DNA of 64,000 nucleotides from the NCBI GenBank assembly GCA_963966185.1, contig CAWZYM010000132.1, forward strand, positions 28,399-92,398. Direction: 5' to 3'. Both the position numbers and the translations under genes were made by a program. How positions within the stretch are numbered: position 1 is the stretch's first letter; every line of letters starts with the position of its first letter. This document shows positions 10,348 to 53,829 of the stretch, one piece after another. The DNA comes from Rhabditoides inermis. Lineage: Eukaryota; Nematoda; Chromadorea; Rhabditida; Rhabditidae. The notes beneath the pieces are model-generated. The model was given only the letters and a program-made list of their open reading frames with translations. It did not search any database and was not told where the DNA came from.

Positions 10348-10740
10348 ACTTCTATCTACAGTCTCTCTTTTCACATGTTGCTCTTATTCGTTATTTGTAT
10401 CTTCCTTTTTGTATCATGTTTCTCCTCTTTGTATCTTATGCATTCAGTTCATTTCATCATTTCATCATTGTTCACAATTTCGCTCATTCATCTATTTTCT
10501 CAAATTCATAGTTTTCACTTCGATCGATGTGTTACACGTTTCTTTCGCACTTTCGTCTGATATCTTATCTGACTGTCTTTGCAATCGCCATGTTTTGTTT
10601 TGTGTTTCTCTTTCCCCCGTTCTCTTCTCTCACGCAGAGAAACTGTCGCGCCCGTCATAAGTGCTCTTGAAGCCTGCGGGAATAGAAAATATTTGTGAAT
10701 CACTCGCAAATAGATAAATATTATTATTATTTTAAGTGCA
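10348..10740 (+). other. 3' region of the ORF1-only retroelement
   Basis: A pyrimidine-rich untranslated stretch is followed by a short G/C-rich piece and ends in the ATT repeat near 10722-10735. No reverse transcriptase motifs occur in any frame. It appears to be the 3' UTR and tail of the unit whose ORF is at 9592-10347. Confidence 0.5.
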
Positions 10741-10768
10741 GCATTAAATAGTAAAAAAAAAATGTCCT

Positions 10769-10846
10769 GGAAAATTCATCACTTCATCACTTTGACTTCA
10801 TCACTTCAGTGTTAAAGTCATGAAGTGATGAAGTGATGAATTTTCC
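10769..10846. repeat. Hairpin-forming inverted repeat
   Basis: The left arm, beginning GGAAAATTCATCACTTCATC, is complementary to the right arm ending GATGAATTTTCC. The arms also contain tandem TTCATCAC units. It lies in the spacer upstream of CMC1. Confidence 0.8.
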
Positions 10847-11190
10847 AAAATACCTTAAAAAATAGACACAATAAAATGTGTAGTGCATAGTGAGCGTGCA
10901 CTTTAGTGCGAATAATGTACTACTAGTTCTTAACTTTTTTTTGGAAATAAGTATCAATCTTTTTTTGTTTGTGTTTGTTTGTATGTTTTATATTATAATA
11001 CATAACATCAGCACAGTATCCCCCTCCTGCACATGTTCGCTTTCAGTAGCTAGAACGCGGTTGGTGTGGGATGCGCGTTGAGTGAAGTGTGTTGTTTATG
11101 TATTTTAAATGTATATTGTTAGTTTGTTTAATTCATTATGATTCTAATATAATTTTCGTAAACTACATAATGATGTATGTTACGTTATAG

Positions 11191-12751
11191 ATGACAGAAC
11201 CGACGCAAGAGCCTCTGCTCAAGACCGACAATCTTCACAACCTCAAGGTATGTCCTGTGTGTTTTGATTTCTCTAATGTGTGTCTGTGCAGGAGGGTGAG
11301 ATCTACTGCGATCCGGAGACGGGCAAGAAGTACCGCGTGCGCAAGACGATCCTGCCCCACTACTCGAGCAGCGGACCGCACGGACTCGGTGAGTAATGTC
11401 TCGATTGAATGTGGGCATAGCAAAAGTTGGAGGATGCACGGTGGAGCCGTGCCCTTTACCATCCGTTCAATCATTATCAACTATGACATAACTTTTAACT
11501 TGTTCTATTGAACGGGGCGAGCTGCCAAGCCTTCACGGTGGCGCGGAGGACTCGCCTGCACCGCGTATTTTCGGAGGCTTCTGCTGGTCGTCGGTGCAAT
11601 GATCCCCACACATTGAATGTTTGCAGGCGACCCCGACGACCGCACGCTGCGTCGACTGGAGGCGGACGTGATCATCCCCAACCGCATGAACGCTCAGATC
11701 GAGAAGGTCGAGTGCAACGCCGCCTACATGGGTGAGTATTGATTGATTATTGATTTCATTATTAAGTTACTGAAATTTTCGTGATTTTGTTATTCATATC
11801 CTTGCTGACTTGCTCTATACTACTTTTTGTTGTACCCGACAGGTGTTAGCGTACCTCACCTGTCGTCACGTCTTGCTAATCTCGCTTGCCCGATTATCGC
11901 TCGATTATTTACGAGTCTGTTCCTTGTTGTTCTCACGGGGTGGCTATACTGGTTGACAGGGACTGTGTGGAGGTCAGGAGTGACTATGTAGTATAGTGTG
12001 TTAGTATCATCGACAAGAATCCTTCACGAGAAACCAGTGAAGCGGCGGGAAGTACCCTCATTTAGAAGCAGCTATGGCGCGAGGAGCCGAAGAGTGACTG
12101 AACACTCGGCATACTTGACTTATGCGATATGCCCGGTGTTCCTTCGCAACCGCGTTTTATGGGCTCTCGTGTTTTTTTCCTCAGCGCGTGTGAGAAAGTG
12201 CTTTCCGATTTGACTCCTCGTGACCATTTCACTGTAACACGGCTTCTGGATGTTGTTGTACCTGTTACACTCACGTTCACTAATGTATTGCGTTTGAGAG
12301 AGAGAGAGAGAGAGGGAGGGAGATGTGTTTCAGAGCTGATCAAGTGTTTCCGTGCTGACGGCGCGGTGAAGGGCCTTCAGTCGTGCAAGCCCGCACTCGG
12401 AGACTTCAACCGATGCAAGTACGAAAAGTACGTGGGTTTTCACGTTTGTTTACATTATTTACGTTGTTTACCTGTTTGTTTACATTTCATTCGCAGGTTC
12501 CACGATGTGGCGTACCGCGAGCGCATCACTGACGAGTACCTCAAGGAGCGCTCCGAGGTGCGTGTACATTCTTTGTCAATTTTATTTTATTTTGAGGTTT
12601 ACTAAATGAGTTACCAGTACTGTTACTGTATGAATGTTTCGTTATTGATTTATCGATTGATTACATCCAGGCTCGCCGCACCGGTTTGACGACAAAGCAG
12701 CGCAAGCTGGAGGAGTTCAGGCAGTGGAAGAAGGACAACGAGAGCAAGTGA
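11191..12751 (+). CDS. CMC1: COX assembly mitochondrial protein CMC1 family (twin CX9C)
   Basis: CMC1 is an intermembrane-space protein that helps copper delivery and COX1 assembly in cytochrome oxidase biogenesis. Six exons join in frame, ending at a TGA (12749-12751). The core reads LRRLEADVIIPNRMNAQIEK, then the first CX9C pair (CNAAYMELIKC), the second (CKPALGDFNRC), and ERITDEYLKERSE followed by RRTGLTTKQRK, all in family order. The four Cys form the two disulphides of the CHCH fold and are all present. The protein has an extra N-terminal segment of about 50 residues before the core, so it is longer than human CMC1. The ATG follows directly after gttatag, a 3' splice-site-like sequence. 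The polymerase gene starts about 430 bp downstream on the same strand. Confidence 0.9.
12008..12086 (+). repeat. Dispersed repeat, copy 1 (in CMC1 intron)
   Basis: About 80 bp, beginning TCATCGACAAGAATCCTTC and including GCGGCGGGAAGTACCCTCAT, is nearly the same as 46226-46304. The family is not recognised, and it may be the end of a larger transposon. Confidence 0.75.
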
Positions 12752-13177
12752 GAGTCGCGACGGCCAGACGACGACAGAGACGCAGCGTTTGTGTGAGAGT
12801 GTGATGTAGAAATTATATTATCAAATAACCGTTAATTAGATTGCACTAGTGTAGATATATAGGTGTTGTTGTGTTGAGATGAACAGAAAAAAGAGTTATA
12901 TGTGCATATTTCTACGTGAGTGCGCCAAAGCGTATTCCATGAATCGATAAATCCTTTGCTAATTGAGTACTTGATGTTTTTTTGTTTCCAATGTCATTAT
13001 CATCGGTTCGGCGACCGTGAAATATCTGAAAATGTGTTTTTGTAATTAGCGTTTTTTTTATTGTTCAGAATATTTTTGTGGCATGCTTGCTAAAGTGACG
13101 GATCCGCGGTGAGCGCTGTTGTGATGTGGTTGACCATGTTGTTGTTGTTTACTTGTCTTCATTGTTGGTGTTTACAG
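12752..13177. other. Intergenic spacer CMC1 to polymerase
   Basis: There is no exon, RNA gene or AATAAA signal that I can see. It ends in gtgtttacag, a 3' splice-site-like sequence six bases before the next ATG. Confidence 0.5.
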
Positions 13178-13183
13178 GTCCCG

Positions 13184-15005
13184 ATGACTCACTCATCGCC
13201 TACCCAAACAGCGAAACAGCAACAGCAACACTGCGAGGTGAGATAGTGAATAAGAGATTTGCATAAATTTGCATATGTGCAGGTTTGCGAGGTGGACTAC
13301 CCGGCGGGCGAGGAGGCGCGCGAGCTACACGACGTGGGTTACTGTACTTTGAATAGTCTTGAGTACTGTGTGTCTAGTCTGGGAAGCGGCACATGCGCGC
13401 GCGTGCGCAGCGGGAGGCACTCACGGCGCTCGCCCACCGCAGTGTGTTCATCAAGTGGAAGGAGGGAGGAGGAGGGGAGGGAGGCAGTCAGACAGGGCTC
13501 ACCAAGGATCAGGTCGCCGAGGCGATGACCACGGTGAGAGAATGATTTGATTTGTAATTTTATCATTGATTGATTGATGATGTTGTGTTCAAGTGTTCAT
13601 GGAAACGCCTTGATAACCATAATCGCTCATGTCCAGATCGGCCCTGTGGAGCGTGTGTTGCACCGTGCGGACGCGCACTACGCGATCGTCGAGTTCGCCG
13701 ACGAGGAACACGCACAGATGGCAGTCCTGCAGAGGAACATGAGCGTCGCCGGGGTGAGAGCGGGGGAGGGAGGGGGAGGGGATGTCGGTGTTCAGGTCCA
13801 CTACGAAATGTCGCACCGTACAGTAATGTGGATCGGTGGAGATGGTGAAATTGAAATTTTTTTTTGAAAAAAGCTTAGAAGTATGCGAGGCGATTGAGTG
13901 ACATTTCGTGTTGGGTTGTTGCGACCAGTGTTTGAGGAAAGGGAGAGAGATTAGAGGCTTCACTTTTGGGTTCTTGATTGAACAGTGTTGTGCTTGAGAT
14001 TTCTAGAAGTGCAGTTACAGTGTCTTCAGTATAATTTCGTTATTGTTGTTTGCTATGCGACGTGTGAATGCCAAAGTCGTGAGTGTTAGGTTTCGTGGGT
14101 GGGGTTTGACAGGTGGCATAGAGAGCTGAGTAATTCACTGCAAGTTATCTGACTGATTATTATTATAATGGCTACTTTACTGTGTTTCATCCCGGATGTG
14201 AGTGTTTGTTAATTATTCAAAAATGTAACAGTATCATATCAGGCTAGTTTTCGTTATCGTTTGAATATATCTGACGAGGGAGTTGTTTTAGGTCCTCGGT
14301 TTTAGGTTTTAGGTCGTGAGTGTGTAAATAGTAACAATAATTTTGTGTAAGCAGTAATTTTGCATCAATGTAGCTGAAGTGACAAGAAACTTTCTCATTT
14401 ATGTCATGTCTCTTGTTGTAGGTGTCGGTGTTGGTGTCTGAGCGGAAGCTGAACTTCAGTGCGCCTCCGAGCGAGAAGAAGACGATCGATGTGATGACGG
14501 TGAGTGGACAGGCAGGGGACAAAGTCAGGGAGACAGGCAATCGGGATCATTATATTATTAGACTTGTTTCACATAGCGTTTTCACTATTTTGATAGATAC
14601 ATATGTATTATGTTTCAATGAGGCTTTATGGCTGAGGCTGAGAACAAAGTTGGTCAACTAATTTTGTACCGGACCGGTTTTGTGTAGACTCTTTTGCTTG
14701 TTCAGGTGGCGTCCTCGACTCTGTCCGGTCGCTCGTTTGTCGAGCAGATCGACATTGTCGTCGATCATATTGCACTCAAGCCCAAGCAGGTACGCATATT
14801 CGCTTTATGTACTACTCGAATCTGTGAAATGTACGTTGTACGTTTATATTACTAAGGTTGACTGTTGTGCGAGTCAATATGTCATTGATAATTTCTTTAT
14901 ATTGCGAGTCTGATATTAATGTGTTGTCAGCTGGCTGAGCGGGAGGCGTACGCGACGCGCATCGAACACGAACTCGCCAAGTTCTTCGCATCGCCCAAGG
15001 TACGA

Positions 15006-15082
<77 letters not shown>

Positions 15083-18000
15083 CTCTTTCTCGTCTTGATC
15101 TCTATCGCCTTCCCTGTTCAGGTGAAGGTGTTTGGCTCTAGCATCACGAGCATTGGAACTGTCGACAGCGATATTGTGGGTTGTTCTGTTTCTGCAAATT
15201 ATCCCAATAATTATCTACATCACTCATTGATTTCGTTCATTGTCTGTCGTATTTATAAGAGGTTAAGAATATTTTCTGTCTAAAACATATTTTGCGATTT
15301 TTTCGCTCAAATTCAAAATAAGACCCTCGTCTTGTATGGAACATGGCGACAGATAATATACTATCCTAGGTATGTCATGTCATGTTGAACAGTTAAACAT
15401 GTCCACTACGCCTGACAGGACGTGATATTCATTCCTAGACATGAAATACCATGGTGAACATGTCCCTCTTGCAGGACGCGTCGGTGTCGTTCGACTCGGT
15501 GCCGGACGAGCAGATGGTGCGAGGGGGGAGGTTCATCGACATGGGCAGGGACAAGTACACTCTGCTCACGGCGGACACGCAGGTGGGGAGAGGAGGAGAG
15601 GAGAGGAGAGGAGAGGAGGGAGGGAGGGAGGGAGGGAGGGAGAGAGAGAGAGAGAGAGACGTGATGAGTGGTGATTTCAGACGCTGCGCGGTCGCCGCGT
15701 GCACGCGGACGAGATGCTGCGACTGAGTCCGGCAGGTGGGTGGAGGAGAGGGAGGAGAAGGAGATTGAGATGCTGATGAAGAGGTATCGCTCAACTGTTG
15801 TTGCATGGTTTTTGTTCGTCGGATCAATCAATTATTATGTATGGTCTGATTTTCAAAAAGTCTTACGTGACCGAAAAATATTTGTTGATGGAGTAGAATG
15901 TAAATTTGTGCAGGTCCATTCTTGCGTCGTCTTCAGACCGTGCCCGTTTCGTGTCGAAGGTGTTGAACGAGGTTCGGAAGGAGGTTGGCTGGCTGGGCCA
16001 CCAGAGACCCGTCCTCGACGCCCGCTGCCCCATTGTACGGTTCATCGCCGACAGAACGGTGAGGAGGAGGGAGAAGTGCGAGTAGATGGGTGTTCTATAG
16101 AATAGAGCCTTATAAAATGACACATTACAAGCAATAGCGTATTGGTGATATGATAAATAAGTGTAGCGTATTTGTTGTGGTCAAGAGCGACACTTTTTAA
16201 GATTGCAAACGACAGTGTATTGTTGATACGAAAGATGTGTGTAGCGTATTTGTTATTGCCAAAAGATTAGCTTATACCAGAATCATAGCGAGTGGTAGCG
16301 TATTGGTCATATCAAAGGCGAGTGTAACGTAGTTGCTGTGGAAGTCTGATGGAGGTTGTCATTCTCATTTCAGGTGTTGATCGACCTGTCGATGGACAAC
16401 CGTCTGGGAGTGGCGAAGAGCGAGTGGCTGAGGGATGTGATCGAGGCGGACAAGGGACGGAAGATGGGACGGATACTGCTGGGGTTCAGGTGGGGGAGGG
16501 AGAGGGAGGGAGGAGAGGAGGAATAGGAGTTTCTACTTCGTCAACTATTACGTTTCAGATAGATGAGTAGTTTCTGGGTGTATGTTGTAAATAATTTCAA
16601 CGTTATTAGGATGGCTCACTAGTTGACTTTGAATGTTTGCAGGTTCTGGGCGCTGTCCAACGGGCTCTTCGATCCGGTCACGAACACTCATGTGAGTGTT
16701 TTTTTATTTGAAATATTTTTGTATTTCACTTTCATCCGTGATTTATATGTTTCGACAATGAAATGTAGGTTCTTGATTATATGTCGCTTTAATATAGTAC
16801 AGTGTAATTATCAGTCATAATGTTGATGTTGATAGTTCAGTCCGATTCTCTCTTCAGAAGGGCCAGTTCAACGCGTACATGCTGAATCTGATGTGTGTGG
16901 CATATATGCAGACGGTGGGGCTGCTACCCGCAGTGGAGTTCACGGACAAGGAGGTGGGGAGGGAGAGGGGAGAGAGAGGGGAGGGAGGGAGGTAGAGAGA
17001 GGAAGAGAGAGAGAGAGGAAGAGAGGGGGGAGGGAGAGACGGTGTGCTTTCAGGAGCTGGCCGGTCGTTTCCGTGTCGACTACGTGGTTCCCGCGTATGA
17101 TCTGAGTGGAGTCGACGTGGCCGGCCTGTTCAAGGTGGGGGAGAAGGAAGGGGGAGGGGAGACAAGTGATATTGTCAGGAAGGTCAAGAACGGTGATTCG
17201 TGATATCATGATTCAAATTGTCTCTGGTGAGATTGAGGCTATGTGTAAGTCCTGTTGTGTAAATATTGCTCGTCTTGGTTTCTCATGTTGTTGAAAACTA
17301 TGGTTTGCGGAACGTTTAGATGTTGACTATTGATACATCATACCTATTGTCATGCACGCATTACCGTTTTGGGTAGTAGTAGTTTTGAAAGGTATAGTTT
17401 CAATTAGTAAGATTTGTGAGTTTACCGAATTGTCTGCACATGCCCTCTCTTTTCAGTCGATTTTCGTGCACTTTGTGGAGACTGACTCCCGTCCTGTGGT
17501 GTACAGTGTGCGGGAGGGCCGCCTCATTCCCATGGGCGAGTTTGTGGAGAAGTACCCCGAAGAGCAGGCCGACATACGATATGGGCTCATGAATGTGCAG
17601 GTGCGACTATATTGGTTTGCGATATTGATTAACTGATGGAGATTCGAGTCGTCATTGAGGTGGCGACAAGTTCCCTAGTGATTTGTAATTCGCGAAACAT
17701 AGTTTCATCGTGGAAAAAACACGCATTTTTGAGGACCCTCTGGAGCTGTCGCACAACGTGACGCAGAACCTGGCGGAGAAGGCGCTGTCGCGGATGCGGC
17801 GGGTGATGATGTACGGACTGGCAGCCATGAAACAACACAAGGTACGGGCACAGCAGTCGTGTTTTAAGGTTTAAGCCTTTCGTACAATTGATGCAACTGA
17901 GTGTGTGCGCTTTTTGTTTGATGGCTGTTGCGTATTTGATGGCTGTTGCATGATGGTCAGTGTGCGGATGTTGAAGGGTGTTGCTTGCAGGACAGCTACT

Positions 18001-19814
18001 CTGCCCTTCTGTGTCTGGATGACGTGCCGCGCACTTCGAGCGCCCAGAGCAGCCTCGGGCCGGTCGGTGAGTGGGCGAGGAAAGGAGGAGGGGAATGGAA
18101 ATGAGAGAGGAAGGAGAAAAGAAAGAGGTCAGTGTGTTTCGTAAGCGATTCGTAAGCGAGGAGATGGTGATGGAAAACGGAGATGAGTGGGTTGCAAGCG
18201 GATTATTGAATTGTTCTAATGGCGGTTTGTTGTAAGTATTTAGTGAAACATATTTTGAAATGTGTTTTCTATAGACGCGGCGTGTTCGGTGCCGCACCTG
18301 CCGCAGTGGGCCGACGGGGATATGATCAGGTGAGGAGAGGGAGGGGGGGGGGAGAGAGAGCGAGGTAGAGGGAGAGAGAGAGGTTGACATGGTTGACATT
18401 GTGGGACCTGATGTCGTTTCTGTACTGCATAATGAGTGTGTTTCCCTTGCGTGTCCTGATGTCATTGTGATTTCTGCGTGGTTGTAACTAGTATTTAGCG
18501 TGAAACGTATGAAGGAAGCAATGTGAAGAGGACTGATCTGGTGTGTCTCTTCAGGGAGACGATCGACTCTGTTCTGGAGGACATCTTGGGGTGCGAGAGG
18601 GACGATGGACCGGCTGTCAAGAGACGGCGGGCGGGAGAGGAGATGGAGGAGGACAAGGGGGTGAGCGAGCGAGGGAGGGGGAGGAGAGGAACAGAAGGTA
18701 GTGGATAGAGAGGGTGCCAGAGGAATTGAAGAATACAGCGGTTGTTACTTATCACATCTCATCCTGCAACCTTTCGGATTGTACAAACTATACAAGAGAA
18801 TAACTGACTCTATTGAGTTTGTGATATTTCCCAAGTGTTTGGTATGATTATGAGATGAAGCGTATATTTGACAATGTGATTAATCATGTAGTTCTATTGC
18901 GACGCGTTTATCTTGTGCAATGGTTTACGCGCCACTTTCAATTACCAAAAGTTCCCAAAGGAAACTGGTTGGGTATATACATTTCTTTTTTTCGTTTTAA
19001 TGATTTTGAATCCAAATACAATTGTGGTTGTTTCAGTCGGAGACGCTGGGCGTGTACACTGTGCGGGCGCGTCTGTGGATCGGGCGACGGAATGTGAGGA
19101 GGAGACTGGGGCTGGCAGACGGCAGCGGGAGGGAGGTGGCAGGGGGGTTCGAACTGGAGAAACAGGTGGGGGGAGGGGGAGGGAGAGAGGGGGAGAGAGA
19201 TGTACGAGGGAGAGAGAGGAAGAGAGAGAGAGGGACGAGACGACGAGGGAGAGAGAGGGAGGGAGGGAAAGAGAGAGATGAGTGGGAGGGGAGGGATGGG
19301 GAGAGAGGCAGAGAGAGGCAGAGAGAGGCAGAGAGAGGCAGAGAGAGAGGCAGTAGAGAGAATCCCTCCAGGTCTCGCACGAGCTGCTTCTCGCCGCGGA
19401 CATGCAGGCTGGCGAGATTGCCAAGGTGCGCATCGCATGGCAGGTGAACGGAGGAGACGTGCTGCGGTGGGTGAGGGGTACTGTATTCTGGATTACTGTA
19501 TGTATAACTGGTTACTGAATGCATAACGAGTTACTGTAATCGTTTGTACTATACCAACTTACTTACTTGAATGCTGAATTATTCATTTGATGCATTGTTG
19601 AGATTTGTGTGTTCAGTGAAACGTATTCTGGAAAGTTGTATTTCTTTTCAGCATTGGTTTCATGAAGAAGGAGGGTTGTCTGGCTGACATCACCAATATG
19701 GCTCACTTCATGGAGACACTTCTCGCCAAGCACCTCGAGCCCATCATGGCAGGCATCAAAGAGCGGAGGGAGGAGGCGGAGCTCCACGGGGCGGAGCTTA
19801 TGGACGAGGAGTAG
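13184..19814 (+). CDS. Non-canonical poly(A)/terminal uridylyl polymerase (MTPAP/TUT1-like)
   Basis: This nucleotidyltransferase adds A or U tails to RNA. About 20 short exons begin at 13184-13237, 13283-13333, 13411-13533 and 13637-13753. In order they encode an RRM-like fold (RSVFIKW then GPVERVLHRADAHYAIVEF), the catalytic NTase motif VFGSSITSIGTVDSDIDAS with two Asp, DARCPIVRF, the third catalytic Asp in VLIDLSMDN, and the PAP-associated NVQDPLELSHNV. The RRM-like domain and ARCP motif resemble mitochondrial MTPAP, while QDPxxLSHNV resembles TUT1, so the paralogue is unresolved. One exon (15680-15788) changes reading frame between LRLSPAG and VEEREEKEIEM, so a splice or sequence problem exists there. 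Stop is TAG at 19812. ELP3 starts 270 bp further on. Confidence 0.82.
15003..15083 (+). repeat. (CT)n microsatellite in intron
   Basis: An almost pure CT run fills most of a polymerase intron just after its donor. It is one of many (CT)n or (GA)n tracts located inside introns here. Confidence 0.9.
16128..16345 (+). repeat. Imperfect tandem units with TAGCGTATT words
   Basis: Within one polymerase intron, about three 75-85-bp units repeat the pattern TAGCGTATTGGT or GTAGCGTATTTGTTG, with intervening GATAT and ATACGAAA segments. The same CGTATT word is dispersed through other introns. Confidence 0.6.
16956..17053 (+). repeat. Polypurine intron
   Basis: This short intron of the polymerase gene is nearly all G and A from the donor gtgggg to just before the acceptor tgctttcag. 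It is the clearest example of a pattern also seen at 15584-15680, 19168-19373, 22562-22733 and 23711-23826. Confidence 0.8.
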
Positions 19815-20084
19815 GCCCATCTGTAGTAGACGTATTGTACCAGTAATTTTGCCTTCCGGTGTTTTTATTTAATCTTTTTTATCGATCTCGCATGCTGATT
19901 GTTTATGAGTTTGTACAGTTTGGATAAAAATCTATTGTTCTGAGTGTGTTTGTGGTTTATTGAAGTCGAAGGAGAAATACTCGTTTTGAAAGACGATGCG
20001 ATATCTTATGGGAACGGAGTGGAACATATGAGGCAAGAGAAGATAATAATATTTTCAGTGGGTGATCAAAGAAGTGAGGCGAGA

Positions 20085-48006
<27,922 letters not shown>

Positions 48007-48076
48007 TTCTCCCTGCTCGACTCCGCCCCTGTTGCCCCGCCCCTCTCCTCTCTGTCGTCTCTGTGCCTACCCCGTA

Positions 48077-51422
<3,346 letters not shown>

Positions 51423-52629
51423 ACGAGTTGCGCTGTCTTGCGTTGCGTTGCGTCACGTACTTGCAATACGCCCCGCGGGTTCTACCGAGTGATGTAGAAC
51501 TGAGAATCGTGTATGAATAGTCTCTCCTCTTTTTGTCCCGCCCCCTCTTTATCTCACACCTCAATGATATTTCCGATGATCTCTGTTTTTTTTCCCATTT
51601 TGTATGTACGTATATATCATATCCATGATGTATAATTGATTTTAGCGTGCCTTTGATTGTGGATGAATATTTTAAGTTTCACCTGTTTCATTGTATTCTG
51701 TCTAACAGTACCATATTTAAAATATATTTACAGTTTTCTTGACAACAGTTGGATGTATACCGTAAATGTGTGTGTCCAAATCCTGAATACACTACATTTC
51801 TCCATGTCAATCAATCGTTTTTTCAGAATCGCTAGGGTTATGGGGGAAGATTATTTCTTCCTTTCTCGCATCGCGCGGACGGGTCGAAATGATCTTCCCC
51901 CCGTTCCCAGTACCCTTGAGCGATGCGAAGAATAGCTCGAGAATAGCTCGAGACAATATCGCGACAATACCGCGGCAATATCGCATTGTCGCGCGGGGGA
52001 ATACCGGGAGTCGCGCAATGATCACTCGTGACGACCCGATATTACCCCGCGCGTCCCCCGCTATTCTAGCGCGCGACACACGGACGTTTTTCTTGTGTCA
52101 TTGAGATCCCTCCGTCATCCTAGCCCGTGGAGCTAATATTTATGGATTACAATAGAAAAAGAAACACCCGGAGCTGTACTGTCGTCTACAAATGTCTTTA
52201 AAGGTTTAAACCCTCTGATTCTGGTTACGAAACAAATCATGGCACGTTTTCGACGATATTTTTTGAATGTTTTGCCACATGTTTTGCCCTTTTCAATTTA
52301 TACGATAATTTTTTTTTAAATTTACTCAAACTTTTGAGTGATTTTTTAATCGTGTAGAATTCAGTCAATCAATTGGGATTTTGTCCACTTTAGTGATCTA
52401 TCCTGATTTTGACCCCTTCTGAGCGGTCGGCGAGACTCGCATTTGTATATCCACGCGAGCGGCGAGCGAGAGGGGCAATCAGCGCCGACAATGCGCGATG
52501 GTCATTGTGTGAAAGGGGTGTGAAAGCAGGCCTTCTGAATGATCTCAACCGAAACAAACTATACAGTTCGATAGATCACTAGTAGAGCGTTCGATTCCGC
52601 TAAACTAGAACTCTGTACTGTAGCTCAAC

Positions 52630-52769
52630 TGAGACCAGTGAAAAGAGCTTTGCAGCCGTTGTAACCGATTTGCGCCAAATCGGCAACAAAGGGCCGTTCG
52701 ACTGGCTATGACCACCTTTGTAGCGCTCGCAAGACTCTCTTCTCTGCAAAGCTCTTTTCTCTGGTCTCA
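52630..52769. mobile_element. Short MITE with 25-bp inverted ends
   Basis: TGAGACCAGTGAAAAGAGCT at the left, continuing TTGCAG, is mirrored at the right by TGCAAAGCTCTTTTCTCTGG continuing TCTCA. The interior is short and non-coding. Confidence 0.75.
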
Positions 52770-53019
52770 GCCGTCTCCTTTCCGAGTCCAAATTTTACCT
52801 AGTTTTTCCACGCGGAAAACAGAAAAAAAGTGGGAAAACAGAAATAAAGGAAAACAGTAAAAAAAGTAGTGATGAGCGTACCAATAGAAACCCGTCAAGC
52901 ATCGCCAAGCACCTGTCGATAGTGTAGTATCCGCAGAGAATCGCCAACGTGTATGATAATGTAATTTTGTGAAACAAAACTTAAGAAAAGGACAGATATT
53001 TTCTTTTGAACGGCCTTTC

Positions 53020-53298
53020 AAGTAAAAGTAGTAGGCTTGTACTGATTGTCTCAATTGAGCAAAAGGACCGAAATGATTTCAATTGAGGCATGTACTTTCA
53101 AAACAGTTCCAGTTACAAAAATAGTATCTTGTATCACTAGGAAATAAAATACACACACTCGTTCCGTTTCGATACAAATCTACAAATCGAACACTTTGCA
53201 TTAGTACAGAGAGCCTGCTTGCCCATGTCTCAATTGAAATCATTTCAGTTCTTTTGCTCAATAGAGACAATCAGTGCAAGCCTACTACTTTTACTTGG
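53020..53298. mobile_element. MITE with about 70-bp inverted arms
   Basis: The left arm begins CAAGTAAAAGTAGTAGGCTT and includes GTCTCAATTGAGCAAAAG and GAAATGATTTCAATTGAG. The right arm (53228-53298) is its complement with few differences. No ORF is present. Confidence 0.8.
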
Positions 53299-53829
53299 AA
53301 GTACTTTTTAAAGAAACTGTTAGATGGATATGGATTGAGTCTTGTACGGAGTACGGATGGAAAAAAACACTTTTGTATAATTGTATCTATTAAACATTGC
53401 ATCGATTGAGTTGTTTTTCGATGTTGTATGGATTGAGGTCTGTTGTTCTCGTCGAATAAATACTTTGTATAAATTGAGACTTGTATGGATTAAGTATTTG
53501 TATGGATAGGGAAAACGACGAGGGAACCCTTTGCCTGAAGCGGAGACGCCGAAACTAACTACCCTAATTTTTTACTTTTAGTCGCATTCGTGTTAATAAA
53601 TATTTACCTTATGCTTTATGATGTAAGGTTCATCTTCGTTCGTTTTCGCATTCACTTCCTTCGTAGTCTACTGCGATTGTTTATGCATTGTTATGCGGGT
53701 GAATCAGTTTGTATTCACTGTCCCATACAAAATCATTTGAAAGATACCCTATCACAATTGTATTAATCTTTTGAACAACCATATATAGCGCTGATTGCAA
53801 TGCGCATTTTTCATTTCAAACATTTATCC

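Larger units (their letters stand above)
51423..53829. other. Repeat-rich spacer after the GPCR
   Basis: No gene was recognised. It contains a CpG-rich, palindrome-dense zone (about 51840-52085) with repeated ATATCGCG and GCGCG words, and two small inverted-repeat elements (52630-52769 and 53020-53298). The remainder is AT-rich. Confidence 0.6.

Noticed and set aside
9658..10374. Long antisense frame opposite the ORF1-like gene
   Set aside because: It is a shadow of the + strand coding frame, with no family motifs or coding logic of its own.
17629..18465. 278-codon - strand frame
   Set aside because: It runs across exons and introns of the polymerase gene on the opposite strand and consists of low-complexity Ser/Thr/Pro from repeats.
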